Part shown: piece by piece, positions 8,099-16,617 of the stretch
Position numbering within the stretch: the stretch's first letter is position 1
Layout of the letters: every line of letters begins with the position of its first letter
Assembly: GCF_000146285.1 (NCBI RefSeq)
Contig: NZ_GL385912.1
Location: 1,681,251 to 1,745,250, forward strand
Direction: 5' to 3'
From: Mobiluncus curtisii subsp. curtisii ATCC 35241
GTDB lineage: Bacteria; Actinomycetota; Actinomycetes; Actinomycetales; Actinomycetaceae
Length of the DNA stretch: 64,000 nucleotides
Notes under the pieces: model-generated
Told to the model about the DNA's origin: nothing
Database searches by the model: none
The model's input: the letters and a program-made list of their open reading frames with translations, nothing else
Program-made: the position numbers and the translations under genes

Positions 8099-9658
8099 CT
8101 AGTGCCTGCCGGAACGCCGCAGCGTGGCACTGCGGTGAGGCCAAAACGGAGCCAGGAAACGGCACGCCTCACGCTCTTGAGAGGAACCGTCACGGCGGGC
8201 TTTGGCAAAAGACACGATAAGTCGGCTGCGCGCCCGAGTCACCCCGACATAGCACAAGCGACGTTCTTCTTCGATGGTCGCAGCGGTTTGGGCGAGGCTG
8301 ATGGGCAGTAGCCCTTCACTGGCTCCTGCCAGAAACACGACTTCCCACTCGAGTCCCTTTGAAGAATGCAGGGAAGCTAACGTTACGCCGCCGGGTTCGT
8401 CGTCCTCCGTGTCTGTCCCGCTGTTCGCAGTTCCTCCCGCTAGTTTCGTGACCTGGTCCTTGATTACGAAAGGAATTCGTTTCGCCCCCAACGCCACCGC
8501 GAACAGGGCAGCTTGGGCGTTGGTGCGGAATAGCACCGCAATTTGGCGGGGCGACAGACCTTCCGCCAGCAGGTCTTGAATGCGGCGGGCAATTTCCTTG
8601 GCTTCAGTTTCATCATCCGGCGCCACGAACCATGACACTTCCGGACCGGTTTCACGTTGGGATACCAAACGGACAGTACCTCCCAGAGGTCTACCGTCCG
8701 TGCCTTTTGCCTGAGCGAGAACCTGATTCGCCAAGTTTACAATCTGAGGAGTGGAGCGGTAGTCCCGGATGAGTTCCACAACCTTCGCTTCGGGATAGGT
8801 CTGGGTGAACTCGGTCAAGTATTCCGGAGTGGCGCCGGCAAAAGAGTAGATGGTTTGTGCCGCGTCCCCCACTACTGCCAGATCACGGCGGCGACCCAAC
8901 CAGCTCATCAACAGGTAGTTTTGCAGGGGTGAGACGTCCTGATATTCGTCCACCACGAAGTAGCGGTACTGGTTGCGGATGGTCCGCGCCACATCCTCGC
9001 GTTCATCCATCATGCCCGCGCAGAGCAGCAAAATATCTTCAAAATCCAGCATTTCTGCCGCTATTTTCGCGTCCTCATAGGCGTCCAGCAGTTCTGCCAC
9101 TCGCTCGGTGCTCAAATCGGCTACGGCTTCGCGCCCTGCCGCTCGCGCTGCCAGGGCATAATGCGACGGGTCTATTAGTGAAACTTTCGCCCACTCAATT
9201 TCCCCCGCCAGCGCGCGCACCTGCGCTTTTCCGAGGTTCAGCCCCAAACGTACTCCCGCTGCCGTCACCAGGGTCGCTTTCAGCCCGGTCACGGTGGGCA
9301 CGGTCCCCCCCATAACCTGTGGCCAAAAATGCCTGACTTGCGCCAGCGCCGCGGAGTGGAATGTGCGCGCCCAGACCTGTCCCACCCCCAGACCTTCCAG
9401 GCGGGTTTTCATCTCTGCCGCGGCTTTTTGGGTGAATGTCAGCGCCAACACGTTTTCGGGATTGACCTGACCGCTGCGCACCCCGTAGGCGATGCGGTAG
9501 GTAATTGCCCTGGTTTTTCCGGTACCCGCCCCCGCTAGCACGCACAGTGCTCCGTGCTGGTGCTGGGCGACCTCGCGTTGCTGTTCATCTAGGTCATCGA
9601 GCAGTTGGACGGCGCTCACTTCCGGGCTGGGCAGCGCGTCCTGACGCTTACGGTCCAC
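8099..9658 (-). CDS. uvrD2: UvrD2-like superfamily 1 DNA helicase (short form)
   Basis: 519 aa, a 3'-5' SF1A helicase. Motif I is GAGTGKTRAI, motif II is VVDEYQDVS, motif III is VGDAAQTIYSFAGA, and motif VI includes YVGVTRARSRL. The start is GTG 9658 behind GGAGG. Mycobacterial UvrD2 is about 700 aa and carries an HRDC domain and a tetracysteine C-terminal part; here the protein ends about 40 residues after motif VI, so these are absent. Position in the conserved block favours uvrD2 over a second pcrA (a full-length PcrA is encoded at 47549-50182). Confidence 0.9.
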   Translation of the reverse strand: MDRKRQDALPSPEVSAVQLLDDLDEQQREVAQHQHGALCVLAGAGTGKTRAITYRIAYGVRSGQVNPENVLALTFTQKAAAEMKTRLEGLGVGQVWARTFHSAALAQVRHFWPQVMGGTVPTVTGLKATLVTAAGVRLGLNLGKAQVRALAGEIEWAKVSLIDPSHYALAARAAGREAVADLSTERVAELLDAYEDAKIAAEMLDFEDILLLCAGMMDEREDVARTIRNQYRYFVVDEYQDVSPLQNYLLMSWLGRRRDLAVVGDAAQTIYSFAGATPEYLTEFTQTYPEAKVVELIRDYRSTPQIVNLANQVLAQAKGTDGRPLGGTVRLVSQRETGPEVSWFVAPDDETEAKEIARRIQDLLAEGLSPRQIAVLFRTNAQAALFAVALGAKRIPFVIKDQVTKLAGGTANSGTDTEDDEPGGVTLASLHSSKGLEWEVVFLAGASEGLLPISLAQTAATIEEERRLCYVGVTRARSRLIVSFAKARRDGSSQEREACRFLAPFWPHRSATLRRSGRH

Positions 9659-9832
9659 GGTTACCTCCTCTCAATCCCGCGTTTCCGGGTTTCCTCAAGT
9701 GTCCCACGCCGGTCGACACGGCACGAAACCGGGGGTCTGTCCAGCCTGGACGCTGAGTTATCCACAAGCTCTAAATTGTCATTTGAGTTTATTATATATG
9801 TTTTGAGATGCTTTGAATAGAGGTGATATATT

Positions 9833-10849
9833 ATGAAACTAAATGAGGGTATTCACTTGGTTCGGCTACCTGATGGCTCCGTCGAGCTGTGCGCCGGGTT
9901 GGAAACCATGTTTCGCTTTCCGCAATGTTCCGAAAAAGAGTTCCAGCTACTGCAACGCCTGGTGGCAGGCTGTACCCGCCCGGATTTGTCCGATTTTGCC
10001 AAAGCCTGCCGCATCCCCTTGACCAGAGTCTCGGAAATGCTGCGGACCTTGGCTGATGCGGAACTGCTGCAACTGCGCAATCCCCGCCTGTACGGCGGTC
10101 CCGATGACGGTTTTTGGTCACGAGTGGGGGGCGCCAAGATGCGCCGCACCTATCGGCTTCGCCAAAAACTGAGCGTCTCCCTCAATCGAGCCGACCGCAT
10201 GGCACAACTGCTGGCGGTGGAACTGGGCGCCGCCGGCATCGGCAAGATTCAGGTCCCCACCTCCACCCGCAGTCCCGAACCGGACTTGGAAACTGCCCCC
10301 CATCCGCGGCTCACCACGAAAGACCTGGTGGAACAGCGTCGACGGCACGCCACGGTAACGACGCAGCGAATCGCGGCGGACTTGGCGGTGCAGTTCAGCT
10401 GGGGCATCCCCGATCCGGTAGCGGCACAAAAAGCGATGCAGACCAATCAATCTTTCCTGGCAGTGGTGGCAGGCCACGATTTTGTTGAGGTCGGACCGTT
10501 GGTCGTGCCCGGACTGACACCGTGTACATCCTGTCTCGCCCTGCACCAAGCCACAGCGGTGACGCACCTGGCAGAACGCGCCGCGAACCTGCACTGGGCA
10601 GCATTTCCACGGGTAGAAACCGCGTTGGCAGGAGTGGGGGCAGCGATTGCGGCAGCGCAGGCTCTGGCGTTCCTAGATTGCCGTGCTCTGCATCCCGGCG
10701 ATGTCACACGCATCTCGGTGGATGGCACCGTCACCACGCGGCACTTTGAGTCTCACCCGGAATGCGATTGCAGTTACCTCCCGATGGAACTTGACGTCCC
10801 TCCAGAACCGGCATTTGCGAAGCGGGCACGGACAGTTCCCGCTGCCTGA
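9833..10849 (+). CDS. ThiF/E1-like protein with a putative zinc site (adenylation function doubtful)
   Basis: 338 aa. The first about 95 residues resemble a winged-helix or peptide-binding domain. The middle has a Rossmann-type beta-alpha element (LAVELGAAGIGKIQV, about 125-140) as in ThiF/MoeB/E1 proteins and the docking half of TOMM cyclodehydratases. The C-terminal half has CTSC (about 228) and HPECDC (about 307), which together could form a zinc site. I see no clear adenylation motif. GAGGTG precedes ATG 9833. It lies between uvrD2 and the zincin-like gene, as the Rv3196-type gene does in mycobacteria. Its substrate is unknown. Confidence 0.75.
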   Translation: MKLNEGIHLVRLPDGSVELCAGLETMFRFPQCSEKEFQLLQRLVAGCTRPDLSDFAKACRIPLTRVSEMLRTLADAELLQLRNPRLYGGPDDGFWSRVGGAKMRRTYRLRQKLSVSLNRADRMAQLLAVELGAAGIGKIQVPTSTRSPEPDLETAPHPRLTTKDLVEQRRRHATVTTQRIAADLAVQFSWGIPDPVAAQKAMQTNQSFLAVVAGHDFVEVGPLVVPGLTPCTSCLALHQATAVTHLAERAANLHWAAFPRVETALAGVGAAIAAAQALAFLDCRALHPGDVTRISVDGTVTTRHFESHPECDCSYLPMELDVPPEPAFAKRARTVPAA

Positions 10850-12364
10850 CTAGGCGTCAGAAGCGGGATTTGGCGGGCTGTCCGGGTCCGTCCCGTCACC
10901 GGAACCATCGGGAGAATCGGTACCGAAACGGTCTTGTGACACCTCCGCGTCACCCTCCGAGTCGATACCGGGTTCCAACCCTTTGGCGTATCCCAAAGTC
11001 CCTTGCAGCATGGCCTCTAAATCGGCTTCCAGAGGGTCTTTCGGACCTTCTCCTGCCAAACGCGCCACGAACTGGTCGGGGGCGTCGAAGTCGCTTTCCT
11101 CCGGCAGCAGGTCCGGGTGGTCCCACAAGCCTTCTGCCCCGGCTTCTCCGAGCTTTGCCACCAGCTTGGACCACAAGGCGCTGGCTTCGCGCAATCGTTT
11201 GGGTCGCAGTTCCAAGCCGATGAGGGCGGCGAACGCTTTTTCTGCCGGTCCACCGGTGGCGCGGCGCCGATTCATCATCTCTCGCAAAGCGCCTATCTGG
11301 GGTAACGCCCCTGCCAAGCAGCGCGTGGTCACCATGTCGACCCAGCCCTCCATGATTGCCAGCAGGGTTTCCAGACTTTGTTTCGCCGCGGTTTGGTTGT
11401 TCGTCTGGCTGGGAGTCAGCACGCCTTGGGCAATAAGTCTATGCAGGGCATCTTGATCCATCGGGTCCAGCCCTTGCAGGGCAGACTCCATCGCCTGCAA
11501 ATCGAAGTTGATGTCCCTCGCATAGTCCTCAATCGCTTTAATGACGTGCATCCGCAACCACGGCACCGCGTGATAAAGCCGCACGTAGGCAGCTTCACGA
11601 GTCGCCAGGAAGGTCAACACCGGCTCGACTTCCAGGCTGATGTCGGCAGCGAACTTTTCCACGTTTTCCAGCACTATTGCCGCTTGATTCACCTCTCCAA
11701 CCGGCAGCCCGATGTCGGTCGAGCCGAAACTCTCCGCCGCTAAAGTCCCCCAGGCCTGACCAAACTGCAGCCCAAACAGATTTGAGCTCAACACCCCCAG
11801 CAGGGAATCCAGATTCAGCGACGCCGGGTCACCGTCCTTGGAAAACAGCCCCATCAGCTGATGCAGCTCGGGTGGTCCGGAAGAAATCTCAACGTGTAAA
11901 TCCCCGTCCGCAATGTGCGCAGACAATGCCTGTTTCATAGAATCAGACGTCTTCGCAGCCACCGGGGTAACCAAGATTTTCCAGACTTCAGACGAGGCAT
12001 CCAGCCACTTTGGTACGGACAGGGCAGCATAGCTGGCGGGGGGTGGCGTGAGCGAAGTGACCGGGTCGAGACGCAAATTCGCTTCTGACAGAGCTTGACG
12101 CACTCGGTCTGCATCCGCGGAAGTCACCACTTGGGTTGCCCCGCCCAGGCGCCCCAAGGCGGTCATGCGCGCCAAGTCCCAGTTCACCGGTTCATCGGAA
12201 CTGGATAGCAGCGACTGCAACGGGAAAGCAAAAATACCTTCTCCACCAGAAAACGCCGAAAACGGGGTGCCGGAACGGAGCTTTTCTTCCATCTCGCGGG
12301 CTTTTTCCTCGCCAAAAACCTGGCGCAGCATTTGAGCCCAGTCAGGCATCTCACTTTCATCCAT
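10850..12364 (-). CDS. Zincin-like (DUF2342/PF10103) protein, Rv3195 type
   Basis: 504 aa of the actinobacterial family often annotated as zinc-dependent metalloprotease or F420-biosynthesis-associated protein. Recognisable parts are FSAFSGGEGIF near the N-terminus, the helix AYVRLYHAVPWLRMHV (about 255-270), and EGWVDMVTTRC followed by RRRATGGPAEKAF and GLELRPKRLREA (about 340-400). From family memory, the sister branch has EGH at the putative metal site; here it is EGW, so protease activity is doubtful. The acidic tail is disordered. ATG 12364 lies 18 bp from the divergent PDZ-Lon gene; the stop abuts that of the ThiF-like gene with no gap. Confidence 0.85.
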   Translation of the reverse strand: MDESEMPDWAQMLRQVFGEEKAREMEEKLRSGTPFSAFSGGEGIFAFPLQSLLSSSDEPVNWDLARMTALGRLGGATQVVTSADADRVRQALSEANLRLDPVTSLTPPPASYAALSVPKWLDASSEVWKILVTPVAAKTSDSMKQALSAHIADGDLHVEISSGPPELHQLMGLFSKDGDPASLNLDSLLGVLSSNLFGLQFGQAWGTLAAESFGSTDIGLPVGEVNQAAIVLENVEKFAADISLEVEPVLTFLATREAAYVRLYHAVPWLRMHVIKAIEDYARDINFDLQAMESALQGLDPMDQDALHRLIAQGVLTPSQTNNQTAAKQSLETLLAIMEGWVDMVTTRCLAGALPQIGALREMMNRRRATGGPAEKAFAALIGLELRPKRLREASALWSKLVAKLGEAGAEGLWDHPDLLPEESDFDAPDQFVARLAGEGPKDPLEADLEAMLQGTLGYAKGLEPGIDSEGDAEVSQDRFGTDSPDGSGDGTDPDSPPNPASDA

Positions 12365-12369
12365 GAGAC

Positions 12370-12375
12370 TATAGT
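12370..12375 (+). promoter_or_regulatory. -10 box for the PDZ-Lon gene, overlapping the opposite promoter
   Basis: TATAGT ends 7 nt before ATG 12383, which suits leaderless transcription. It shares five of six positions with the minus-strand box at 12371-12376. Confidence 0.6.
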
Positions 12376-12376
12376 A
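12371..12376 (-). promoter_or_regulatory. -10 box for the zincin-like gene, overlapping the opposite promoter
   Basis: On the minus strand this reads TACTAT and ends 6 nt before ATG 12364. The palindrome ACTATAGT (12368-12375) supplies most of both -10 boxes. Confidence 0.6.
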
Positions 12377-12382
12377 TCCGTG

Positions 12383-13600
12383 ATGAACACCGATGCGCTG
12401 GATAAGGGGGCGGACACGCCCGTACCCAAAGATTCACTGACGCTTGCATCCGGAACTGATGCGCCACCAGAAGACCCTGCTGACGCGCCTGAACCGACCC
12501 GCTCCCGCTGGTCTTTGAGTCGTTGGGTCTGGGGTCTCGTCCTCATCGTCCTGGGCGGGTATTTTCTGTTCCTCTATTCCTACCCGGTGGTCATCAACTA
12601 TCCCGGACCGACTTTTGACGTACTGGGTAAGGATTCTAAGCAGACTCCCCTCATCGAGGTAAAAGGCGCGAAAACCTATCCGAATCACAACGGACAACTC
12701 CGCATGACCACGGTTTCTTCCCTGGGCGGGCCCGGTTCCATGGTCAGTGGTTGGGACCTGATTATGGCAGCATTTAACCCGAATGCCACCATCTTGCCGG
12801 TGGATGTGGTCTATCCCCGCAACGTCTCTAGCAAAGATATTAAGAAACTCGGCGTGCAACAGATGGACCAATCCCAGCTTTCTGCCGAGGCGGTGGCATT
12901 GGAAACCTTGGGATATAACGTGAAAATCACCTGGTCTGTGGCTGAAGTTGCCAAGAAATCCCCCGCGTTCGGAGTCTTGCATCGCAAAGACGTGGTACGG
13001 ACCATAGCCCGACCTGGTCAAACCCCGGTGACTGTCCACACGGTCGAGGACTTGCGAAAATTCCTGGAAGGAGTGCCGGGCGGCGACACTATAGAACTCG
13101 GCATCGTCCGCGATGGACAAGCCCAGACGGTGCGTATGAAAACTGCTCCGGCAAAATTACCAAAAGGCAAAATCGGGAAAGGTTCGCAACTCAGCATCTA
13201 TTTGGCTTCGGATGTAAAGATTCCCCTCGACATCACTTTCCATCTGCAAGACGTGGGCGGACCTTCCGCAGGGACCATGTTTGCCTTGGGAATAGTGGAG
13301 CAGCTCACACCCGAACACCTGACAGGGAAATCGGTGATTGCCGGAACCGGGACTATCGACCTGGCTGGAAAAGTCGGTCCTATCAGCGGAATTGCCCAAA
13401 AGATGGCGGGGGCAAAAGCTGACGGAGCTAAGTTTTTCCTGGCTCCGACCCAGAACTGTGACGAAGTCGTGGGTCATATCCCGAAAGGGCTGACGGTGAC
13501 AAAAATCGGCACGTTTTCCGAAGCACTGGACGCAGTGCAAAAAATCCGCGACGGAAAGACCTCTGAACTGCCTCAATGCACGGTTCCCGCCCAGAAATAA
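12383..13600 (+). CDS. Membrane-anchored PDZ/Lon-type serine protease (YlbL/Rv3194c type)
   Basis: 405 aa. A short cytoplasmic N-terminus precedes one membrane helix (about 52-72), a beta-rich region, a PDZ domain (about 200-275) and a C-terminal S16 Lon-like protease domain (about 275-395). The Ser-Lys dyad is visible: the Ser in GGPSAGTMFALG and the Lys in the QKMAGAKADGAKFF region. The active domain should face outside the membrane. ATG 12383 is chosen because TATAGT lies 7 nt upstream; GTG 12380 is also open. Homologues in Bacillus (YlbL) process envelope or checkpoint proteins; the substrate here is unknown. Confidence 0.92.
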   Translation: MNTDALDKGADTPVPKDSLTLASGTDAPPEDPADAPEPTRSRWSLSRWVWGLVLIVLGGYFLFLYSYPVVINYPGPTFDVLGKDSKQTPLIEVKGAKTYPNHNGQLRMTTVSSLGGPGSMVSGWDLIMAAFNPNATILPVDVVYPRNVSSKDIKKLGVQQMDQSQLSAEAVALETLGYNVKITWSVAEVAKKSPAFGVLHRKDVVRTIARPGQTPVTVHTVEDLRKFLEGVPGGDTIELGIVRDGQAQTVRMKTAPAKLPKGKIGKGSQLSIYLASDVKIPLDITFHLQDVGGPSAGTMFALGIVEQLTPEHLTGKSVIAGTGTIDLAGKVGPISGIAQKMAGAKADGAKFFLAPTQNCDEVVGHIPKGLTVTKIGTFSEALDAVQKIRDGKTSELPQCTVPAQK

Positions 13601-13606
13601 TAGACT
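13601..13606 (+). promoter_or_regulatory. -10 box for a leaderless rph mRNA
   Basis: TAGACT directly follows the stop codon of the PDZ-Lon gene and ends 6 nt before ATG 13613. rph may thus have its own start besides read-through from upstream. Confidence 0.5.
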
Positions 13607-13612
13607 GTGGAT

Positions 13613-14386
13613 ATGACTGAGAGAATAGAGCGCGCAGACGGTCGTCGGATGGACCAGCTCCGCGAGGTGACTTTGCACATGGATTGGGTCAGTGCCCCGG
13701 AGGGCTGTGTGTTGGTGTCTTGCGGGAACACCAGGGTGCTGTGTTCCGCCAGCTTAACGGAGGGGGTCCCCCGGTGGCGCAAAGATTCTGGCTTTGGCTG
13801 GGTCACCGCCGAGTATGCCATGCTCCCCCGTGCTACCGACACCCGTAACACCCGCGAGTCAGTCAAAGGGAAAATCAGCGGGCGCACCTCAGAGATTTCC
13901 CGACTCATCGGACGGGCGTTGCGCGCTGCGGTGGATTACGCCGCGCTGGGGGAAAACACTATTGCGATAGACTGCGACGTTTTGCAAGCCGATGGGGGTA
14001 CCCGTACCGCCTCGATTACCGGGGCTTGGATTGCCCTGCAGCGCGCCATTGCCGTGGGGCGGGACAGCGGTTTTATCCCCGGCAATCCCACCCGTGACTC
14101 GGTCTGTGCTATTTCGGTGGGTATCATTGATTCCATCCCCCGCCTGGACCTGCCCTACGAGGAAGATTCTCGTGCCGAAACTGATATGAACGTGGTGATG
14201 ACCGGCTCCGGATCCCTGGTGGAAGTACAGGGAACCGCAGAAGGCGCCCCGTTTAGCCGTGCCGAGCTGGACGCTTTGCTGGATTTAGCACAGGCTGGTT
14301 GCCGTGACTTAACCCGGCTGCAGCGCGCGGCAGTAGACAGCGCACCCGGAGCGGTGCTGACGCTAACAGATGGAGTAATCGCGTGA
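13613..14386 (+). CDS. rph: Ribonuclease PH
   Basis: 257 aa, the phosphorolytic 3'-5' exoribonuclease that trims tRNA 3' ends. It begins with [12 protein letters not shown], typical of RNase PH, and shows the conserved TRNTRES segment (about 85), the core [13 protein letters not shown] and [13 protein letters not shown] with the catalytic Asp. Length is normal. GTG 13607 is also in frame, but ATG 13613 fits both the family N-terminus and the TAGACT box. It overlaps rdgB by four bases (GTGA), so the two are translationally coupled; rph-rdgB is a common actinobacterial pair. Confidence 0.97.
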   Translation: MTERIERADGRRMDQLREVTLHMDWVSAPEGCVLVSCGNTRVLCSASLTEGVPRWRKDSGFGWVTAEYAMLPRATDTRNTRESVKGKISGRTSEISRLIGRALRAAVDYAALGENTIAIDCDVLQADGGTRTASITGAWIALQRAIAVGRDSGFIPGNPTRDSVCAISVGIIDSIPRLDLPYEEDSRAETDMNVVMTGSGSLVEVQGTAEGAPFSRAELDALLDLAQAGCRDLTRLQRAAVDSAPGAVLTLTDGVIA

Positions 14387-15078
14387 GTATTTTGACTTCT
14401 GTACCGGATTTGCGGGATAAGAACGCTCAGAAACTGAAACTGCCACCGGAGGCTCAGGTGGTGATGGCTACGGGTAATACCCACAAAGTTCGGGAAGTTG
14501 AAGAAATTTTGCGTCCTTTGGTGCCCAGTCTGCGCCCTGGGGGGATTGTCGCCGCCGGCACGTTGGGAGCGCCAGAACCGCGCGAGGACGGTACATCATT
14601 CTCTGCCAACGCTCTGATTAAGGCACGGGCCTTGGCCAGCGTGGTGGATGTGCCGATTTTGGCAGATGACTCCGGTTTGAGCGTGGATATTTTGGGTGGC
14701 TCCCCAGGAATTTTCTCCGCTCGGTGGTGCGGGCATCACGGCGACGACCGCGCCAACCTGGAACTTTTGTTGAACCAGCTGCAAGACATTGACGATGGCT
14801 ATCGCACGGCAGCTTTTATCTGTGCCGCGGTGCTGCTGATTCCGGGAGGCGGAACATACCTGGGAAACGGGGTTATGGGCGGACGATTGGTGCGCGAGCC
14901 GAAGGGAAAAAATGGCTTCGGATACGACCCAATTTTCCTGGCAGACGGTCAGGAGGTCACCAATGGTGAGCTCAGCAAGGACGCCAAGAACGCTATTTCA
15001 CACCGCGCCAAAGCCTTTAGCCAGATTGCTCCGCAGCTCGAGGCAATGCTGGGGGTTCGCACTCGTCTCACCCGGTAA
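14383..15078 (+). CDS. rdgB: XTP/dITP pyrophosphatase (house-cleaning NTPase)
   Basis: 231 aa, HAM1/RdgB family; it hydrolyses XTP, ITP and dITP to the monophosphates. Motifs are [16 protein letters not shown] (substrate-binding SxNxxK-type region), [14 protein letters not shown] with the catalytic Asp, GFGYDPIF and ISHRAKAF. A leader of about 27 residues before the core is longer than usual. GTG 14383 overlaps the rph stop. Confidence 0.96.
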   Translation: MSILTSVPDLRDKNAQKLKLPPEAQVVMATGNTHKVREVEEILRPLVPSLRPGGIVAAGTLGAPEPREDGTSFSANALIKARALASVVDVPILADDSGLSVDILGGSPGIFSARWCGHHGDDRANLELLLNQLQDIDDGYRTAAFICAAVLLIPGGGTYLGNGVMGGRLVREPKGKNGFGYDPIFLADGQEVTNGELSKDAKNAISHRAKAFSQIAPQLEAMLGVRTRLTR

Positions 15079-15302
15079 CGGCGGCGTCCCCCTCCGGACT
15101 GCCCTCATCGCGCTGGGGCGCAACCGACGCTGCCTCAATTGTCCAGACAAAATCTGTGAGTCGCCTGTAAGGAGGGAGAATTTTTCTTTGATTTTTCCCC
15201 GCAGTCTAGCCTTTCACGGGTCAAAATGGCACAATGGACGGTGAGAGCAAAGGATTGCCCTCGCGGAGTCGTTTAACTTCGCCAGAGTTTCAGGAGGAAA
15301 TT

Positions 15303-15572
15303 ATGCTTTCAACAGATGTAGTTGGGGCGATAAACCCCGCGTTGACAAATCAGGCTTTCACCCGCCCGGCTCCGGAGCCCAGTGGGAAAGCAGACAAGCC
15401 CGAGCCCATTTCGAACACCTCGAAAACCGAGGCTGCGGCTACCGGCGGTCACAGTGCCTTGAACGGTAACGTTGCTGAATTCAAGCCTGTCGTTGGTCCT
15501 TCACAACCGACCCATGCGGATTTGCCGCACACCTACAAGTCATCGAATTCGCACCTCGATGTCATGCTGTGA
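15303..15572 (+). CDS. Small 89-aa protein, polar and Pro/Ala/Thr rich
   Basis: ATG 15303 follows a strong CAGGAGG (15290-15296), which is the main evidence that this is a gene; the frame is open back to ATG 15234 without a ribosome site. The protein starts MLSTDVVGAINPAL, has a disordered Lys/Pro/Thr middle and ends SNSHLDVML. It has no signal peptide, membrane helix or known domain. The next gene, 34 bp downstream, is another tiny protein also ending in an LDV-containing segment, so the two are probably one transcript and functionally linked. Confidence 0.75.
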   Translation: MLSTDVVGAINPALTNQAFTRPAPEPSGKADKPEPISNTSKTEAAATGGHSALNGNVAEFKPVVGPSQPTHADLPHTYKSSNSHLDVML

Positions 15573-15606
15573 CGGTTATCCGAGGTACTGAGGAAAGGAC
15601 GGAGTC

Positions 15607-15771
15607 ATGAACCCAATTTCTGGCGCTGCGCCGATTATGGACGCAGAAACGATGAAAGCCCTGATGGTAACGGCTGTCGCTGCACAGACAGCCACCGCGA
15701 CTAAAGCTGCTACGGCAGCCGCAGCGCTAAAGGTCATGAACCCGCAAGGCGGGCTCGACGTTTACGCCTAA
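15607..15771 (+). CDS. Small 54-aa Ala-rich helical protein (possible YjfB-like motility peptide)
   Basis: ATG 15607 follows AAAGGACGGAG. The protein has an N-terminal MNPISGAAPIMDAE, an Ala/Thr/Met-rich helix of about 30 residues and the C-terminus NPQGGLDVYA. Length, a helical middle and a Pro-x-Gly-x-LDV-like end recall the YjfB putative motility proteins of Firmicutes, but similarity judged by eye at this size is weak. There is no signal peptide. With the 89-aa gene before it, it forms a two-gene unit facing murI, 18 bp from the murI stop. Confidence 0.65.
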   Translation: MNPISGAAPIMDAETMKALMVTAVAAQTATATKAATAAAALKVMNPQGGLDVYA

Positions 15772-15789
15772 GGTTCAGTAATCTGATTT

Positions 15790-16599
15790 TCACACGCGCT
15801 CGACCGCAGTGACCTCCGGTCCCAAGAATCTGCGTGCCAGCCGTGTAAAGGTTTGCGTATCCCCCGTTGCCAAGAACTGGTAACGGGGGTTTACCGTATC
15901 TGTGCCGTCATCTGTGTTCAACCAGTCCTTGTCCAACAGTTGACGATAGACATCGTGAGCAGTCTCCTCGGCAGAAGAAACCAAAGTCACTTCCGGTCCC
16001 ATAACGTAGCTGATGATACCGGAAAGCAACGGATAATGAGTGCAGCCCAACACCAGGGTGTCCACCCCGGCATCACGGATTGGTTCCAAGTATTCTCGCG
16101 CTACCGCTAGCAATTCCGGACCCGAAGTAATGCCGCGTTCCACGAAGTCCACGAATGCCGGGCAAGCTTTCGCGCTGACCTGCACTTGCTGGTAAGCGTG
16201 CAGGGCGCGTTGATAGGTTTCCGTTTCAATAGTGGTGTGGGTAGCGATGACCCCGATATGCCCATTTCGGGTAGCGGACACGGCACGATGCACGGCTGGT
16301 GAAATGACTTCCAGGACGGGAATCCCCAACTCATCATACTTTGACCGCGCCGCAAATACTGCCGTAGCCGAAGCCGTGTTACAGGCGATGACCAGCATCT
16401 TTACCCCGCGATCCACCAGCTTGTCCATGACGCTCAGGGACAGTTCTTTGACTCGTTCCACCGGTTTGGTGCCGTAGGGGCTATTGGCAGTGTCTCCGAT
16501 ATAAGTCACCGATTCACCCGGCAGCTGGTCGATGATAGAACGAGCCACTGTCAGCCCGCCCAGCCCGGAATCAAAAATCCCAATGGGTGCGTTATTCAC
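15790..16599 (-). CDS. murI: Glutamate racemase
   Basis: 269 aa; interconverts L- and D-glutamate for peptidoglycan. The [13 protein letters not shown] start with its catalytic Asp, the NSPYG loop, the first catalytic Cys in VIACNTASA and the second in LGCTHYPLL are all present. GTG 16599 is preferred over TTG 16605 because AAAGGA lies 7 nt before it. It follows clpS and the DUF2017 gene in the same direction, an arrangement usual in actinobacteria. Confidence 0.97.
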   Translation of the reverse strand: MNNAPIGIFDSGLGGLTVARSIIDQLPGESVTYIGDTANSPYGTKPVERVKELSLSVMDKLVDRGVKMLVIACNTASATAVFAARSKYDELGIPVLEVISPAVHRAVSATRNGHIGVIATHTTIETETYQRALHAYQQVQVSAKACPAFVDFVERGITSGPELLAVAREYLEPIRDAGVDTLVLGCTHYPLLSGIISYVMGPEVTLVSSAEETAHDVYRQLLDKDWLNTDDGTDTVNPRYQFLATGDTQTFTRLARRFLGPEVTAVERV

Positions 16600-16617
16600 T
16601 ATCAAATCCTTTGCGTT

